Counted from the stretch's first letter, positions 1-10,607 are shown. The stretch is DNA of 64,000 nucleotides from Tubulanus polymorphus (GCF_964204645.1 NC_134034.1:2388072-2452071); one strand, 5' to 3'. The notes: generated from the sequence alone by a model not told the origin. Numbers and translations are program-made.

Positions 1-608
1 GATACGCTGCAACGTAAGAAAACATTTTCATTAGAAATGTTTCGCCTTCAGAAGTTGAAAACTGGGTTCCGGATCACGAAATGAAGTATTAGAATTCGGA
101 TTTCTCGCCGCGACAAAACCAGTCACCGCTGGAGTGAGGTTAAAACTGGTCCAAAGAAACGGACACGAGTAATGAGTGTGGTTATCGTTCTATTCTAACA
201 GACACGAGGTTCTAGTTAAAACTGATCCATCAAAACCACTTCAGGGTTTAGATTTAAACATACCTAGAGTTAATCGATAAAACCGGCCATAAAGATGGCA
301 ACCGACCCTTGAGACTTCAATAGGACCGACATAAAGCAGTAAAGTCAGCCGATCTTTAAAATCCTTACCGGCCATAGCTCTGTTGACCAGAATCACACTC
401 GTAACCCTGTATCGAGCGCCTAGGCATACTTTCCACCAGAGCGGCTTCCCCTGCGGTTCCAACGAATTGGTGTGTGTACAAGACCCGCTACCCATCACCG
501 GATCGCGGTTTCCATCCACTGCAGTTGAAGATAGCCACCAATGTGTACGATAGTTGCTAGACTGCATCGTAGTTCGACCTAGAGCCACATTCTCGTTCGT
601 CGCGCCAT
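1..608 (-). CDS. F-type lectin (fucolectin), partial; runs off the left edge
   Basis: Exon 369-608 (240 bp, phase 1 at both ends) encodes the first half of an F-type lectin / F5-8-type-C-like domain: DGATNENVALGRTTMQSS, then STAVDG, GSCTHT and WWKVCLGARY, ending in ILVNRAMA. It is bounded by an acceptor (cttcgaag) and a donor (G|GTAAGG). Bases 1-6 are the start of the next exon, after a gcag acceptor; the rest lies outside the window. Exon length, phases and much of the sequence match exon 2 of the complete lectin gene at 15967-18510, so the two are duplicates. Such lectins are usually secreted pattern-recognition proteins that bind fucosylated glycans. No credible signal-peptide exon was found for this copy: the aligned region at 2940-3000 has in-frame stops. 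It may therefore be a pseudogene or use another first exon. Confidence 0.75.
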
Positions 609-1319
609 CTTCGAAGATAAACATAGCAAAAAGTTCACGATGAATATCTGAATTTTTCAAAACTTTTATTAGATTTGATTAACGTGATTGCTACGCTTTT
701 CACGATGATAGTTTCTATACTGGGATTCTTATTGCTCCCCACGAGCTGTCGTCTAGAAAAGCTGGATAAGTTCGGACAAACAGCGTTTCCAAACTTATTT
801 CAAGCTCGAATAACTGCGTTTGAACTACTCTAACTTAACTCTAGCTTGTTATAAGTCAGTATAAAATCAATACGTTACAGCTTATCCGACACTCAAGTGG
901 TTTCTAAATCCCCATTATCGCGCAGATGATCATACGTAGAATATGTTAAATCCCAGAAGTTTTTAAATCCCCGTTATCAAAATCTGATAATGCATGCCAA
1001 ATCGTCAGTTATGACGTCAGCCGAATGAAAGATGACACCAACGAAATTACAACAAAACCAAAAACAGTATTTTGGATTTAAGATCGCACATGCAGGCCTG
1101 CCTCTTAAATCAAAGATAGTGTGGAAACTTTGAATCTAAGGCGATTTAAATAAAAGTTTACAAATGAATAAATGTTGAGATTACACGGTGATATTGTAAA
1201 TTCGAATTAGATACCTGTTACTTGAGATATTAAACTGTGCATTGCTATCATCAGCAAGCAAACTCGGACGATTGCGCTGCGGTCCATTTCTACGAGCAGT
1301 CAGTCGGTGTTAAATCCCG

Positions 1320-2220
1320 ATCAGAAAACAGACTCAAACCCCGTCTGTTAATAACGTGCGCGCAACTGACGATCTCGAGTCTGAGGTAGATTAAATTCAC
1401 CTCCTCAAAACTCGCAGTTTCATCGTTAAACGCGCCGATAAACGGCACCTCATCGTTCGTGTCGATGAGTCGCATGCTATCATCGTGATGCGAAACCAAT
1501 TGTTCTCATATATCTTTCTCTCGTCAGAACCAGTATTCTACCGCGGGGTGAATTGAAGCGAAATAATACGTTCCGAGCTCTCGGCCTCGACATGAAGCGC
1601 GCTTGAGTTACCTACACAGGCTAATAGTGACAACAAACCGATAATTTCTTCCGTATTTTAAATCAAACAATGGCTGAATTTTTCGATTTGGCTCGAAAGC
1701 AGTTCAGTTTGTTTTTTTAGCGTTGAAAAAATACATTCCTTCTCACTGTAGCCAATGTTTGTCCGATCAGTGAACAACGAACGCAATGTGGTACCCGCAG
1801 CGCTACTGTGCCATTCGAGGATTCCACGTATGGCAGGCGAGGATCCGACAGGTGTCGCCAGTAGATAGTTGGTCCGCGTTCAATTTCCTTCTTCATTTCA
1901 ATTAAATCTGAATGAACTTTTCTCTAAAATGACTCGATTATTTATGCAAACTATACCCAAATCCGATAGGAAGAATGAAAGTATTTCATATTTGGTGAGT
2001 CCTGTGATAGTATACGGACTCAGGAGTCTAAAAATCCAGTTCAAAGTAAATTGAAAATGAATTAGTGTCCACAACGAACAACCTACTGCTCGTCACGCCA
2101 TCTGGCGGGATAGCTGGTTATGCAGGTTCCCCATTACGTATTTATCACTTCTCGAGAAGGTGCGAGCGCTAAAACGAGGATTCGACAATCTACTGCGGCA
2201 ACCGAGGATTTCACTTGTCC
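1320..2220. repeat. Repeat shared with 14670-15250
   Basis: Blocks such as cgcgaaaccaattgttctca, catgaagcgcgcttgagtt and tagtgacaacaaaccgat occur in the same order and orientation at 14670-15250. The shared segment continues to caatctactgcggcaa at about 2188 and 15210. This copy carries an extra roughly 250-bp block (1865-2120) that ends in cacgccatctggcgg and also recurs near 11900-12120 and 51030-51280. No coding potential is supported. Confidence 0.6.
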
Positions 2221-2859
2221 AGTCACCAGATCATTTCGTGTGTATAGTAAGTTTCATTCGGATCCACCAGGTGTCACTTGTGTACATCTGTAAATTTGTA
2301 AAAAAAAATCGGCCCCGACCAAGTTATATGGATCTATTCATCTCTGGAATGCAGAATCGTGATCTAAGTAGTCCCTTATATCAGTAAGACAGGAGCCGCT
2401 TCCGTAGCCAGGGCTTGGACCAGTATAAGACTATATTAAGACTGCGGAACCGGCCTCTGGTGTTTTTTGATCTTAAAATAGGGATTGACCCTGTGATTTA
2501 TTTGATTGGTAAATTTCGTTTGATTTTTTGATTTGGTGTCCCTTACAAACCCACCACACCTGCCGGGAACGAAACAGGGGGTTTGATTTTGAAATCGGAA
2601 ATCGAAGTACAAATATAGTTGTGTGATCGGCGGTAGAGTTTACAGAATTTTTTGTTTAAATCGAAGTACATAATTTGAAATTTTCGGTTCCGGTTCATTC
2701 AAACAATCATCCAAGCAGTCTGAACCGGCAAGCGACTGATTGGGGTTAATTTAGTTGGCTGCCTAATTTAATACATCAAGATTTAGGAAATAACTATATT
2801 ACCTGGTGTTAGATGGTTAGATCGGCTCAGTCTAATATAGGTCTTAGGTCTAGAGAGCC

Positions 2860-3000
2860 ATCGCTGTACGACCTGCCCCCAGGTTTATGTTGAAACTGAT
2901 CGGTCGAAACCACCTTACGTCGTTCCAATAAGCGGGAAACTTAGATGAAAATGCCAAATAACCTAACCTGTAAGTTATCGGCTACATTGAGCGAAGAAAC
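2860..3000 (-). pseudogene. Relic resembling lectin exon 1 and its donor
   Basis: This stretch aligns by eye with 18340-18475, which holds intron 1 and the donor of the complete lectin gene (shared text such as ccaggtttatgtt and atgccaaat). The donor-like GT is kept. In the phase needed to join the exon at 369-608, however, the upstream sequence reads ATG then TAG, and no hydrophobic signal peptide is encoded. It may be a decayed first exon, or simply flanking sequence carried along in the duplication. Confidence 0.4.
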
Positions 3001-3189
3001 CCTTGAATTAGTAGCTTTTTACAGATTCCCTTTTGCGAGTATTTGATTTCACGGTAATTTAGATGAGCCTAAACATATCGCGACAAAATGGTGACTTTCA
3101 TTACTTTGTTTATAGAGGGGATAGCGCGTACGCAGTCCCCCACTACCAGAAATTGTACACCCGAGTCACCCACATTTGGGGAGATCGTA

Positions 3190-3206
3190 TGGGTCAACCA
3201 GTCTTT
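3190..3206. repeat. Target-site duplication, left copy
   Basis: tgggtcaaccagtcttt is repeated exactly at 10591-10607 and corresponds to U1 nt 74-90. It abuts the LINE poly(A) tail, seen as poly(T) on the plus strand at 3207-3235. The T run makes its inner boundary uncertain by a few bases. Confidence 0.9.
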
Positions 3207-4105
3207 TTTTTTTTTTTTTTTTCTTTTTTTTTTTTGCCTCAGATACTACCATATATATTGAAAGCCTAAAAATTTTAAATGATGTGCTGTAGTAATTAGA
3301 GAGAGATTCGACTATGTCTATAGAAAAGTGTTCAAATAGGTATGTTAAAGTTAAGTTGGCGGCTGATGTTTATTGAGAGCTAAGAGCTAAAAGCAGTGAA
3401 AATGAAGCGAGTTTGATATGGCAGTCGGTCTCGTATCCTAAATATCGGATACGATAGTCCTTCATCATTGGCTTTTTGTTTTTGCTTAGGGTTAGGTGTA
3501 TTTGGATTTTGGTAGGTTAGTTTCCTGTTGTTTGACTATGTGCTGCAAGAAAGGGGGACATTGTAATAGTTAAACAGTTAAATAAGCATTTAAATATTTG
3601 AAAAGTTGGAAAAGTCTTCTGCTTTTCGTCTCGAGGAAAAAGGAACCTGAAAAGGAATTAAGAAATTTCTTTGAATTAATGGCGCGCTGCGCTGCGCTGG
3701 CGCTGCAAATTTGCTTTGCTTATTCGCTGGTACCAATAGTAATAATTTGGTGTAGTCAAAGGATTTTCTGTATAAGTTATAGTACGTACAGGTGGGATAG
3801 TACTAAATACGTGGGATGTAATCTTTTATTATTTATCTAATTTTTACGTAATTACATATACGTATAAGAAACACTGTTTCTTTGCCAGTTAGTGTAGGAT
3901 AGAGTTTCGTTGGGTATGTTAGCAGGTAGGGAAATTTTGGGTTTGTGTCGGAAACGACTATAACACAAGTTTCCTGCGGGGTGTATACATTAAGAATATG
4001 TCAAGACGGGTAACAGCATTTAATAAAATAGTGAACGCTGTTCGGGGGTTATCAGGGTGACGGTTCTGAGTATACATATGTATAATTAGGATATTATATA
4101 GTTTT

Positions 4106-5250
4106 GATCTACAGTATGTTGCTATAGCATTACACACTGTAGATCTGCATAAGGTTTAATGCCAGTTTTAGACAGTTTATGCTGGATTACAGCGTGGTAT
4201 GATATCTATTATAGAGTGTACGTAGCTATTTTCACAGCAGTACGTACATAAGCTTATGTAAAAGGAATACATAAATATGCTTATATATACAGGTTCTATA
4301 TAGAGTTGGTGTCAGGAGTTCATCTACCAGTCATTTCACTTTGGGTATTTATAATAGTATCGTTTGAGGGTGGATTTGGAAGTTAGATCAAGGGGTATTA
4401 GAGGTTTTCTATGATCTGTAATGTGTAGCTATATAATATATTTACATATGCATTACACATAAGACAGGTCTGTTTTTGCTGCTGATCTTTTTGGGCGGTC
4501 GTTCGTATCAAGAGACGCCTGTGCATAATATTTTCCTTGGTACGAGATAAAAGGTGTACCAATAATGTATATGCCTTGAATTCCTTTGGGCTTTGACAAA
4601 CGCAGATCGTTCATGCAGAGGAGACGGTTGTCAGATATACGTATTCGTCGAAAATTGGTAGCGTAATAATGAACGTTACATTTGGGGTAATTTTCAATTG
4701 TGGGGTATCAGAGTGAATATTCTGATTTTGCAGAAGTATAGTCGGGAAACTAGTTTTGATCTATAGTGTATAGCTTTGTGCATTACACAGTACAGATCTG
4801 CAGATTTGCCGTTTTCTGAAGTGTACGTAGCTATAAATACAGCAGTACGCACAGATGCATATGTATAAAAATACATACCTATATATGTATAGTTGGTCTT
4901 ACAGCCGCTTCGCTTGGGGTTTTACCAAGATAACGTATTATGGTGGTTTATACGGTGTGTAGCTATAATATATGTTGAAGCAGTACACGCCTGTATTAAC
5001 CCACAATTTTATGCAGCGGTGATAGTCTTTCAGATATTCTATATCTCAGCATGTGTAGTGCAGATACAGAGATTATTGAAAAGTAAAAGGGAGGTTCCGT
5101 TCATGTCAATACATATTTGACTTCCAGGTTTAAACTCCTCTTTTCAAAGCGTATTTGGAGAGGATGGTTCTATAGTATAGTGATCACACATATGAAGAGT
5201 TTGGTATTATATGGTTGTGTAGCTATTATTGTACAGCAGTACACACTCTA
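4106..5250 (-). other. Array of seven bulged hairpins in the LINE 3'UTR
   Basis: Seven short inverted repeats lie at about 4106-4145, 4217-4248, 4411-4470, 4758-4798, 4822-4853, 4951-4994 and 5214-5247. Four share the plus-strand form GTGTAGCT-loop-AGC-AG-TACAC, i.e. two stems separated by a 2-nt bulge. The other three share an outer GATCT/AGATC-type stem around GC-loop-GC-(A/T)T-TACAC. Stem bases vary while pairing is kept: TGTACGTA/TACGTACA in one, GTGTA/TACAC in others. The pair at 4106-4248 looks duplicated as 4758-4853. They would be present in the LINE RNA; function is unknown. Confidence 0.7.
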
Positions 5251-5733
5251 AACAACCCTGTACTTTTATGTACAGTCACGTAGAAACTCCTGGAGGAAAA
5301 GGAAAGAAAAAGTTGCCGTTGGTTTCAATCTTTCTATTAGCAAGCAGAGAGAGGATCATATGGGTTATAATCTTTACATATTTGAAAGTAGATTCGTTAC
5401 AAATTAGGATCACGCGTGTGTCGAGCCAGGTTCATATTGGGATATTGTATATATGTTTATAGACGTATTACACGCATGTAAAGAGAATATGATTTGTGGT
5501 GGCGGATTTCCAGAGTTTTAATGTACGGGCATTCAAGCGTAGTATAAATGGTTATAAAGGGTTTGCCCCGATATTATTTTTGAATATGTATGAAATTTTA
5601 GTGATGTATACGTACATATCTACATATACCGACATATACATACGTATCCATATATACACACATATACATATAGACGTTGTGTTTTTGAAAAATAATACCA
5701 AAACAATACTGCGTACATAGACTCAACAGTTGT

Positions 5734-8700
5734 TTACGATATATTAGTATTTCTGATTTTATTTTCTCTTCTAAACTTTGCTATTTGATTTTTAAATTCT
5801 AGTATAGGGGGTATAGGTATAACGTTTTTATGCTTAGTTTGGTTTCTGTGTTTCCAAATGATGAATTTATAGGTTGTGATAAATATATTGGCGTTGTTCT
5901 CAGCCTGTTTGTCTTTGTACTTAAATTTAGGATGAAAGAAAAATATCAGTTCCCTATCGAGGGTATTGTTCAATAAGGTATCTGAACTCGTATTTTTCAG
6001 ATATTCAAGCAGAGAAGTTTTTATGGGTTGTATATGTTGACACAGTATAAAGGTGTGATCTAAGGTTTCTTTTTGATTACAGTGTGGGCAGAAGGCAATG
6101 TATTTACCCTTTGACATGGGTAGTACATCATGTACAATCCTGTAGTTCAGTTCCTGGAAGTTGTCAGGCATTGTTTTTGACCAGATGATTTTCCAAATCT
6201 TTTCGTTGATTAGATGAGGGTTTCTTCTTTGGATGTTAATTTTAATTTTTTCAAATTTAATAAGGTGTAGGTATAGAGTTTTCAAAGTGTCTGTCGGTTG
6301 GGTCAGGTCATATCCATTGTCTTTGATCTCTTGTTGTAGTAGATTGAGTATCTGATAGTCTGGTCGAGTGGTTAGTTTTAATGGAATGTGTCTTATATCA
6401 ATATTAGGGATAATTTTCTTGATCTTTAATGATCCAAAGGCATAAATAGTGAAGTCAGCCCATTGTGGATATATGTGTTGCATGGTTAGCTGTTTTAGTC
6501 TAATAATTTTTTGGAAGAGGTGTGCTTTGGCTTTTTGTTTTATATTCGTAACTCCACATCCTCCTTTATCTAATGGTAGGTACATTGTTTCTCGAGATAT
6601 TGTCGGCATTTTATTGTTCCAAATGAAGTTAAATAATTCTCCTTGGAGTTTTTGTTCATACATTTGGGGGAGTGGGATAAATTTTGTTATGTACCATAGT
6701 GTGCTGAGAATATAAGTGTTAGCTAAAGTCGCTCTCTGTCTAAAGTTGATGTTTCTAATTGTCATTATTTTAAAAGTATTAGTAATTTTTTCCAAGAGAG
6801 GTGTCCATAATTCTGAATTTGTCACTTTCCCAATTTTTAGTCCTAAAATCTTAATAAAGTCTTTAATATATTCTGTCGGGTATATATATTGTGGTTTAGG
6901 GTTTATCGAAAGTATTTCTGTTTTTACGGTATTTATTTTGGAGCCGGAGGCTTTACTGTATTCGTTAAAAGTTTCAAAGGTCGCATGCATCTCATTTGGA
7001 GATCTAATAAAAACATTCGTGTCGTCAGCATATTGGGTTAGTTTAGTTAAATTTTTACCGCCAGGATGCATTATACCAGAGATATTGGGGTTTTTCCTTA
7101 TCATATTGCCTAGAGGTTCGATACATAAAACATATAATAACATCGATAAGGGACACCCTTGTCTTACTCCCCTTTGAATTTCTACAATATCGGTTAGTTC
7201 ATTGTTGATAATGATTTTAGATTTGGGTTTTTCGTAAAGGATGTGTATCCATTTCTGGAAGTTTGGTCCGAAATTATATTTACTAATTACTTTAAAGAGG
7301 AAGTTATGGTTTACTCGGTCAAAGGCTTTTTCCTGATCTAAAGACATTATAGCTGCATGTGTATTAGTGTTTCGGATATATTGAAAGATATCTTGGGCCA
7401 GATATATATTATCAAAGATTTGTCGTCCAGGAATGCCACATGTTTGGTCAGGATGGACAATTTCTCCTAAAACTGTTTTCAATCTTGCAGCTAAAACTTT
7501 TGTTAGTATTTTATAATCCACATTTAACAACGAAATTGGACGCCAATTTTTTAAAAGTTCCAAATCACCTTTTTTTGGAATAATTTTTATATAAGCTAGT
7601 TGTTGCGATTCTGTGAGGGATTGAGCGAGGAAGATGTTATTATACAGTTCAGTTAATTCTTCTCCTATGTTTTTCCAAAAAGTCAAATAAAATTCTTTAG
7701 GTAGTCCGTCTGGTCCAGGCGTTTTATTGTTTTTCATGTCAGTTAGTGCTTTAAAAATTTCATCGGTAGTTATAAAATCTTCTAAACGGTCCGCATTTTC
7801 TTGTGTTAGTGTTTTATCTATATAATTAGTAATTTCCTCTTGTTTGGCATCGTTCAGGTTTTCTTTGGTATATAGGTCTTGATAGTATTCTTGTGCGATC
7901 TTTTTAATTTCTTCAGTGTTTTGGGTCGGGTCATTGTTTTTATTTTTCAAGGTTTCAATGATAGTGTTTTTATTTTTGGAGTCCAAAAGTCTCTTAATAT
8001 AAATGGGACTGCTTTCGTCTTCAAAGTAATTGTCAGATTTGCTTTTAATTTCATTTCCTTTATTTTTATGGGAGAGTATAGTATTGAGTTCTTTTTTAAT
8101 ATTGTTTATTTCGGTTGCTAATGTTTCGCTAGGAGTGTCATTATATTGCTGGGATTTCAAAGTTAGTTCTTCGTCAAGACTGTTTTCTGCTAATTTATAT
8201 TTTTGGGCTTGTTCTATAGTGACTTTATTAATGGATCTTTTAAATTTTTCTTTTAAATTGTCCCAGGCGTCGCGTGCAGTCATGTGTTTTTTAGTGTAGT
8301 TTCTGTAATGATTAATATCGGCTTTAATTGATTGTTTAAGTTTCTTATTTTCTAATATGCTAACGTTGCATTTCCAGAGTGCAAAGTTTTTGTTTTTAGG
8401 TCGTAAATTACTAGTAGAGATTGGATCCAGAAATGGTATTTCGATTTGAACTGCCTGGTGGTCGGTAAAAGCTATTGGAAAATGTCTTATAGTTGTTTCT
8501 AAAATGCGTGAGTCGTTGGTATAAAATCTGTCTAATCGGCTAGAGGCGAGTCTATAGACAGATTTTCCTCTAGGCATTCGTGTGTAAATAGTTTTATTGG
8601 GATATTGGTGTCTGAATATATCTATGAGTTTATTATTTTCCAAAAATTGACTAAAGAATTCTCGTATACGTGTATAGCTGGGATCTAACTTATTTTTCGA

Positions 8701-9168
8701 GCTATCTAGGGGGTTGAGTATAATATTAAAGTCTCCAGCGAAAATAGTGGGGGTATTATCAACGCTAATTTTTTGTTCGAGGACTTTATAGAATTCTGAT
8801 TTTTGAAGATTTATAGCCGGGTTGTATATATTAATAATTCTTAATTTTGAGTTGCTAGTTTTATTTGTTAAATAGATGTGTGATAGTCGTCCTGGTATTA
8901 AAATCTGAAAGGTTATATAGTGTTCGGCTGCTATTATGTTGGGGATTAGAAAGATGGTTCCAGCCTGCTGTTTCGTGCCTGGGTTGTTAAAAATATGGTT
9001 GTTAGTCTTGTTTTCAAGGTATTTGATCGTTCTTTCAGGGGGGTTGTGGGTTTCTTGTAGTAGGATAATTGGTTTTCTAAATTTTTTAATTTGTGCGACA
9101 ATGTCTGGAATTTTGGTTGATAAGCCCTCAGTATTGAGGGTAACTACGTTTAGAGGATTTAGATCCAT
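5734..9168 (-). CDS. LINE ORF2: APE endonuclease and reverse transcriptase
   Basis: This encodes 1144 uninterrupted aa. Residues 1-245 form an apurinic-type endonuclease with the expected catalytic set: Asn12 (LNTEG), Glu39 (LLQET), Asp146/Asn148 (AGDFN), Asp213 (SRLDRF), and Asp236/His237 (TDHQ). A reverse transcriptase occupies about 470-790: NWRPISLLN at 541, an Asp at 611 (SLDQEKAFDRV), RGVRQGCPLS at 666, and catalytic YADD at 713-716. The C-terminal finger has Cys1027, Cys1030, His1038 and Cys1043 (CPHC...H...C), as in zf-RVT domains. The protein nicks target DNA and primes reverse transcription of its own RNA there; here the target was the U1 gene. No frameshift, stop or missing catalytic residue was seen, so the copy may be active. 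Confidence 0.93.
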   Translation of the reverse strand: MDLNPLNVVTLNTEGLSTKIPDIVAQIKKFRKPIILLQETHNPPERTIKYLENKTNNHIFNNPGTKQQAGTIFLIPNIIAAEHYITFQILIPGRLSHIYLTNKTSNSKLRIINIYNPAINLQKSEFYKVLEQKISVDNTPTIFAGDFNIILNPLDSSKNKLDPSYTRIREFFSQFLENNKLIDIFRHQYPNKTIYTRMPRGKSVYRLASSRLDRFYTNDSRILETTIRHFPIAFTDHQAVQIEIPFLDPISTSNLRPKNKNFALWKCNVSILENKKLKQSIKADINHYRNYTKKHMTARDAWDNLKEKFKRSINKVTIEQAQKYKLAENSLDEELTLKSQQYNDTPSETLATEINNIKKELNTILSHKNKGNEIKSKSDNYFEDESSPIYIKRLLDSKNKNTIIETLKNKNNDPTQNTEEIKKIAQEYYQDLYTKENLNDAKQEEITNYIDKTLTQENADRLEDFITTDEIFKALTDMKNNKTPGPDGLPKEFYLTFWKNIGEELTELYNNIFLAQSLTESQQLAYIKIIPKKGDLELLKNWRPISLLNVDYKILTKVLAARLKTVLGEIVHPDQTCGIPGRQIFDNIYLAQDIFQYIRNTNTHAAIMSLDQEKAFDRVNHNFLFKVISKYNFGPNFQKWIHILYEKPKSKIIINNELTDIVEIQRGVRQGCPLSMLLYVLCIEPLGNMIRKNPNISGIMHPGGKNLTKLTQYADDTNVFIRSPNEMHATFETFNEYSKASGSKINTVKTEILSINPKPQYIYPTEYIKDFIKILGLKIGKVTNSELWTPLLEKITNTFKIMTIRNINFRQRATLANTYILSTLWYITKFIPLPQMYEQKLQGELFNFIWNNKMPTISRETMYLPLDKGGCGVTNIKQKAKAHLFQKIIRLKQLTMQHIYPQWADFTIYAFGSLKIKKIIPNIDIRHIPLKLTTRPDYQILNLLQQEIKDNGYDLTQPTDTLKTLYLHLIKFEKIKINIQRRNPHLINEKIWKIIWSKTMPDNFQELNYRIVHDVLPMSKGKYIAFCPHCNQKETLDHTFILCQHIQPIKTSLLEYLKNTSSDTLLNNTLDRELIFFFHPKFKYKDKQAENNANIFITTYKFIIWKHRNQTKHKNVIPIPPILEFKNQIAKFRRENKIRNTNIS

Positions 9169-9179
9169 GAAGATTTAAT

Positions 9180-10178
9180 TTAGACTTCAACAAATTGTAT
9201 GTTCTTTGTGGAGGTTTTCTTTCTTTTATCTATTTTTTCTTCGGGTGTGCTTCTCGGTCTTTTTGGGGTCGATGTTAGAGCCTGGCTCGACACACGAGGT
9301 TCGGCTTTATCATCATACGATCGTGTCCTAGGGGGATATATCGGTAGGTCGATCATATCTTTGTATATTTGGATATTATGGTCTACATCCAAGGTATATT
9401 CGGTTTGTTGGGATAATGGAGGTGGGAGCTCAAATTCCTGATCGTTTAGCTCATCGGCTTCCTCGATACTAGGTTCGGGGAGCGGTATTTGAGCCGGTTC
9501 TTGGGAAGGCTCCTCTACAGCATGTGGTATAACTACCGCTTGGGCATACGTTAGATGCTGTTGGTGATCTTGTGTTGCGGCTGCATCTTTCGGGCAGTCC
9601 TTTGCTATGTGTCCCCTCTCGCGACATACATAGCAAAGAGGAGGTTGAACTATCTGGCCATCGTACTTGACCGTGATTCGGGCTTTTTTAACGTACATGG
9701 TACGATTTATAGGTTTGTCTATGTAGCCCTTGAAGTGACGGACTCCCGAAAAAATTTGCGGGTAGTCTTTGAGGACTCCTCTTTTATGCGAAAGGGTCAT
9801 AAACCCATATTTTTCGTTAAGTTTCTTGGCAATATCTTGGCTTGCCAGTTCAAAAGGTGCACCATATATGTGAAGCCACACAAAGGGTTTCGTGTCGGAT
9901 GTTACGTTGGGTGCACGTTGAAAATTTATTCGGGTGCCTTTAATTGAGGGTATCTTATATTTTATTTCTCTTAGAAGTCCTCCAATCGTTCTGGAGTCAG
10001 TAAAACTGACCTCATAAATGTTGTCGGACGTTCTCGACACTTGGCATATTTCAGAGATTTCGATGTCGTACTGTTGGAGGAGTTTAATTATTTCTGTCTG
10101 ATTAATGTGCCTATTGTCATTATCGTCAGGCTCAGGCTCTAAAATCAGGGTAGCTGACCTGTCTAAGAGGGTAGTCAT
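9180..10178 (-). CDS. LINE ORF1 protein with CCHC zinc knuckle
   Basis: This encodes 332 aa from ATG at 10178 (MTTLLDRSAT). The frame is open a further 21 codons upstream, but that extension is hydrophobic and derives from a TATATA run, so the internal Met is preferred. Residues about 28-175 fit an RNA-binding, RRM-like region. A gag-type zinc knuckle follows at 182-195 (Cys182, Cys185, His190, Cys195; CYVCRERGHIAKDC). The C-terminal part is acidic and proline-rich, then basic (TPKRPRSTPEEKIDKRKK). The family role is to coat LINE RNA and form the RNP that accompanies ORF2 to the target. ORF2 starts 11 bp downstream, so translation may be coupled by reinitiation. Confidence 0.88.
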   Translation of the reverse strand: MTTLLDRSATLILEPEPDDNDNRHINQTEIIKLLQQYDIEISEICQVSRTSDNIYEVSFTDSRTIGGLLREIKYKIPSIKGTRINFQRAPNVTSDTKPFVWLHIYGAPFELASQDIAKKLNEKYGFMTLSHKRGVLKDYPQIFSGVRHFKGYIDKPINRTMYVKKARITVKYDGQIVQPPLCYVCRERGHIAKDCPKDAAATQDHQQHLTYAQAVVIPHAVEEPSQEPAQIPLPEPSIEEADELNDQEFELPPPLSQQTEYTLDVDHNIQIYKDMIDLPIYPPRTRSYDDKAEPRVSSQALTSTPKRPRSTPEEKIDKRKKTSTKNIQFVEV

Positions 10179-10533
10179 AGTGCGTCTGATATATATATAT
10201 ATAAGTGCGAAGAGACAAAAGGTTATAATTTTAACAAACAATATAACAATTGACAGAGAAAATGTTAATGTAATAACTTTTAATTTTCAAAATGATATGA
10301 ACATGAAAAAGGTGCACTACAAAGTGAAAAGATTTCACCGATAATGAGTGTCTCCAGCTAGATTATGCTCCAGTCCGGTATCGAAGAGCTGATATATATC
10401 CGCTAAGTCTGCGAATTAGCACTGTTACAAGTATGGTATAATCCAGTAATCCAAAAGTGGTTTTGATGAAAAACTATGCACCTGGGAGTGGCGCGGAAGG
10501 CGCTACGTAAAAGCGACTAACACAACGCTAAGC

Positions 10534-10590
10534 TCCTTTACCGCCCTTGCCTCGGCCAGACATGATTAATCGATGATTATTGAGTAGTAT
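10534..10590 (-). other. Histone H4 mRNA 5' end fused to the LINE 5' tip
   Basis: On the minus strand, bases 10563-10534 read MSGRGKGGKG, exactly the first ten residues of histone H4, and then leave the H4 frame (next codons GCT TAG). The 27 bp upstream (10590-10564) would be the H4 5' leader up to the target-site duplication. The simplest reading is template switching: after copying the LINE RNA, the enzyme jumped to an H4 mRNA and copied to its cap. The host H4 5'UTR is not in the window, so the leader assignment is inference. Confidence 0.65.
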
Positions 10591-10607
10591 TGGGTCAACC
10601 AGTCTTT
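10591..10607. repeat. Target-site duplication, right copy
   Basis: Identical 17-bp copy of 3190-3206, next to the 5' end of the LINE and continuous with the 5' half of the U1 gene. The identity of the two copies suggests a young insertion. Confidence 0.9.

Larger units (their letters stand above)
3207..10590 (-). mobile_element. Full-length Tx1/L1-like non-LTR retrotransposon in U1
   Basis: The element is complete: a 5' leader (10590-10179), ORF1 (10178-9180), an 11-bp gap, ORF2 (9168-5734), a 3'UTR of about 2.5 kb (5733-3236), and an A-rich tail interrupted by one G (3235-3207). It lies in the same orientation as the U1 gene. The two-ORF layout, zinc-knuckle ORF1, APE endonuclease, CGIPGRQIFDN motif in the reverse transcriptase and C-terminal CCHC finger fit the L1/Tx1 group; the clade was assigned from motifs, not a tree. 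Several Tx1-group LINEs are known to insert at fixed sites in RNA genes, so U1 may be the specific target. Both ORFs are open, suggesting recent or current activity. Confidence 0.9.

Noticed and set aside
6449-7177. Plus-strand frames inside the LINE
   Set aside because: They are shadows of ORF2 on the opposite strand.
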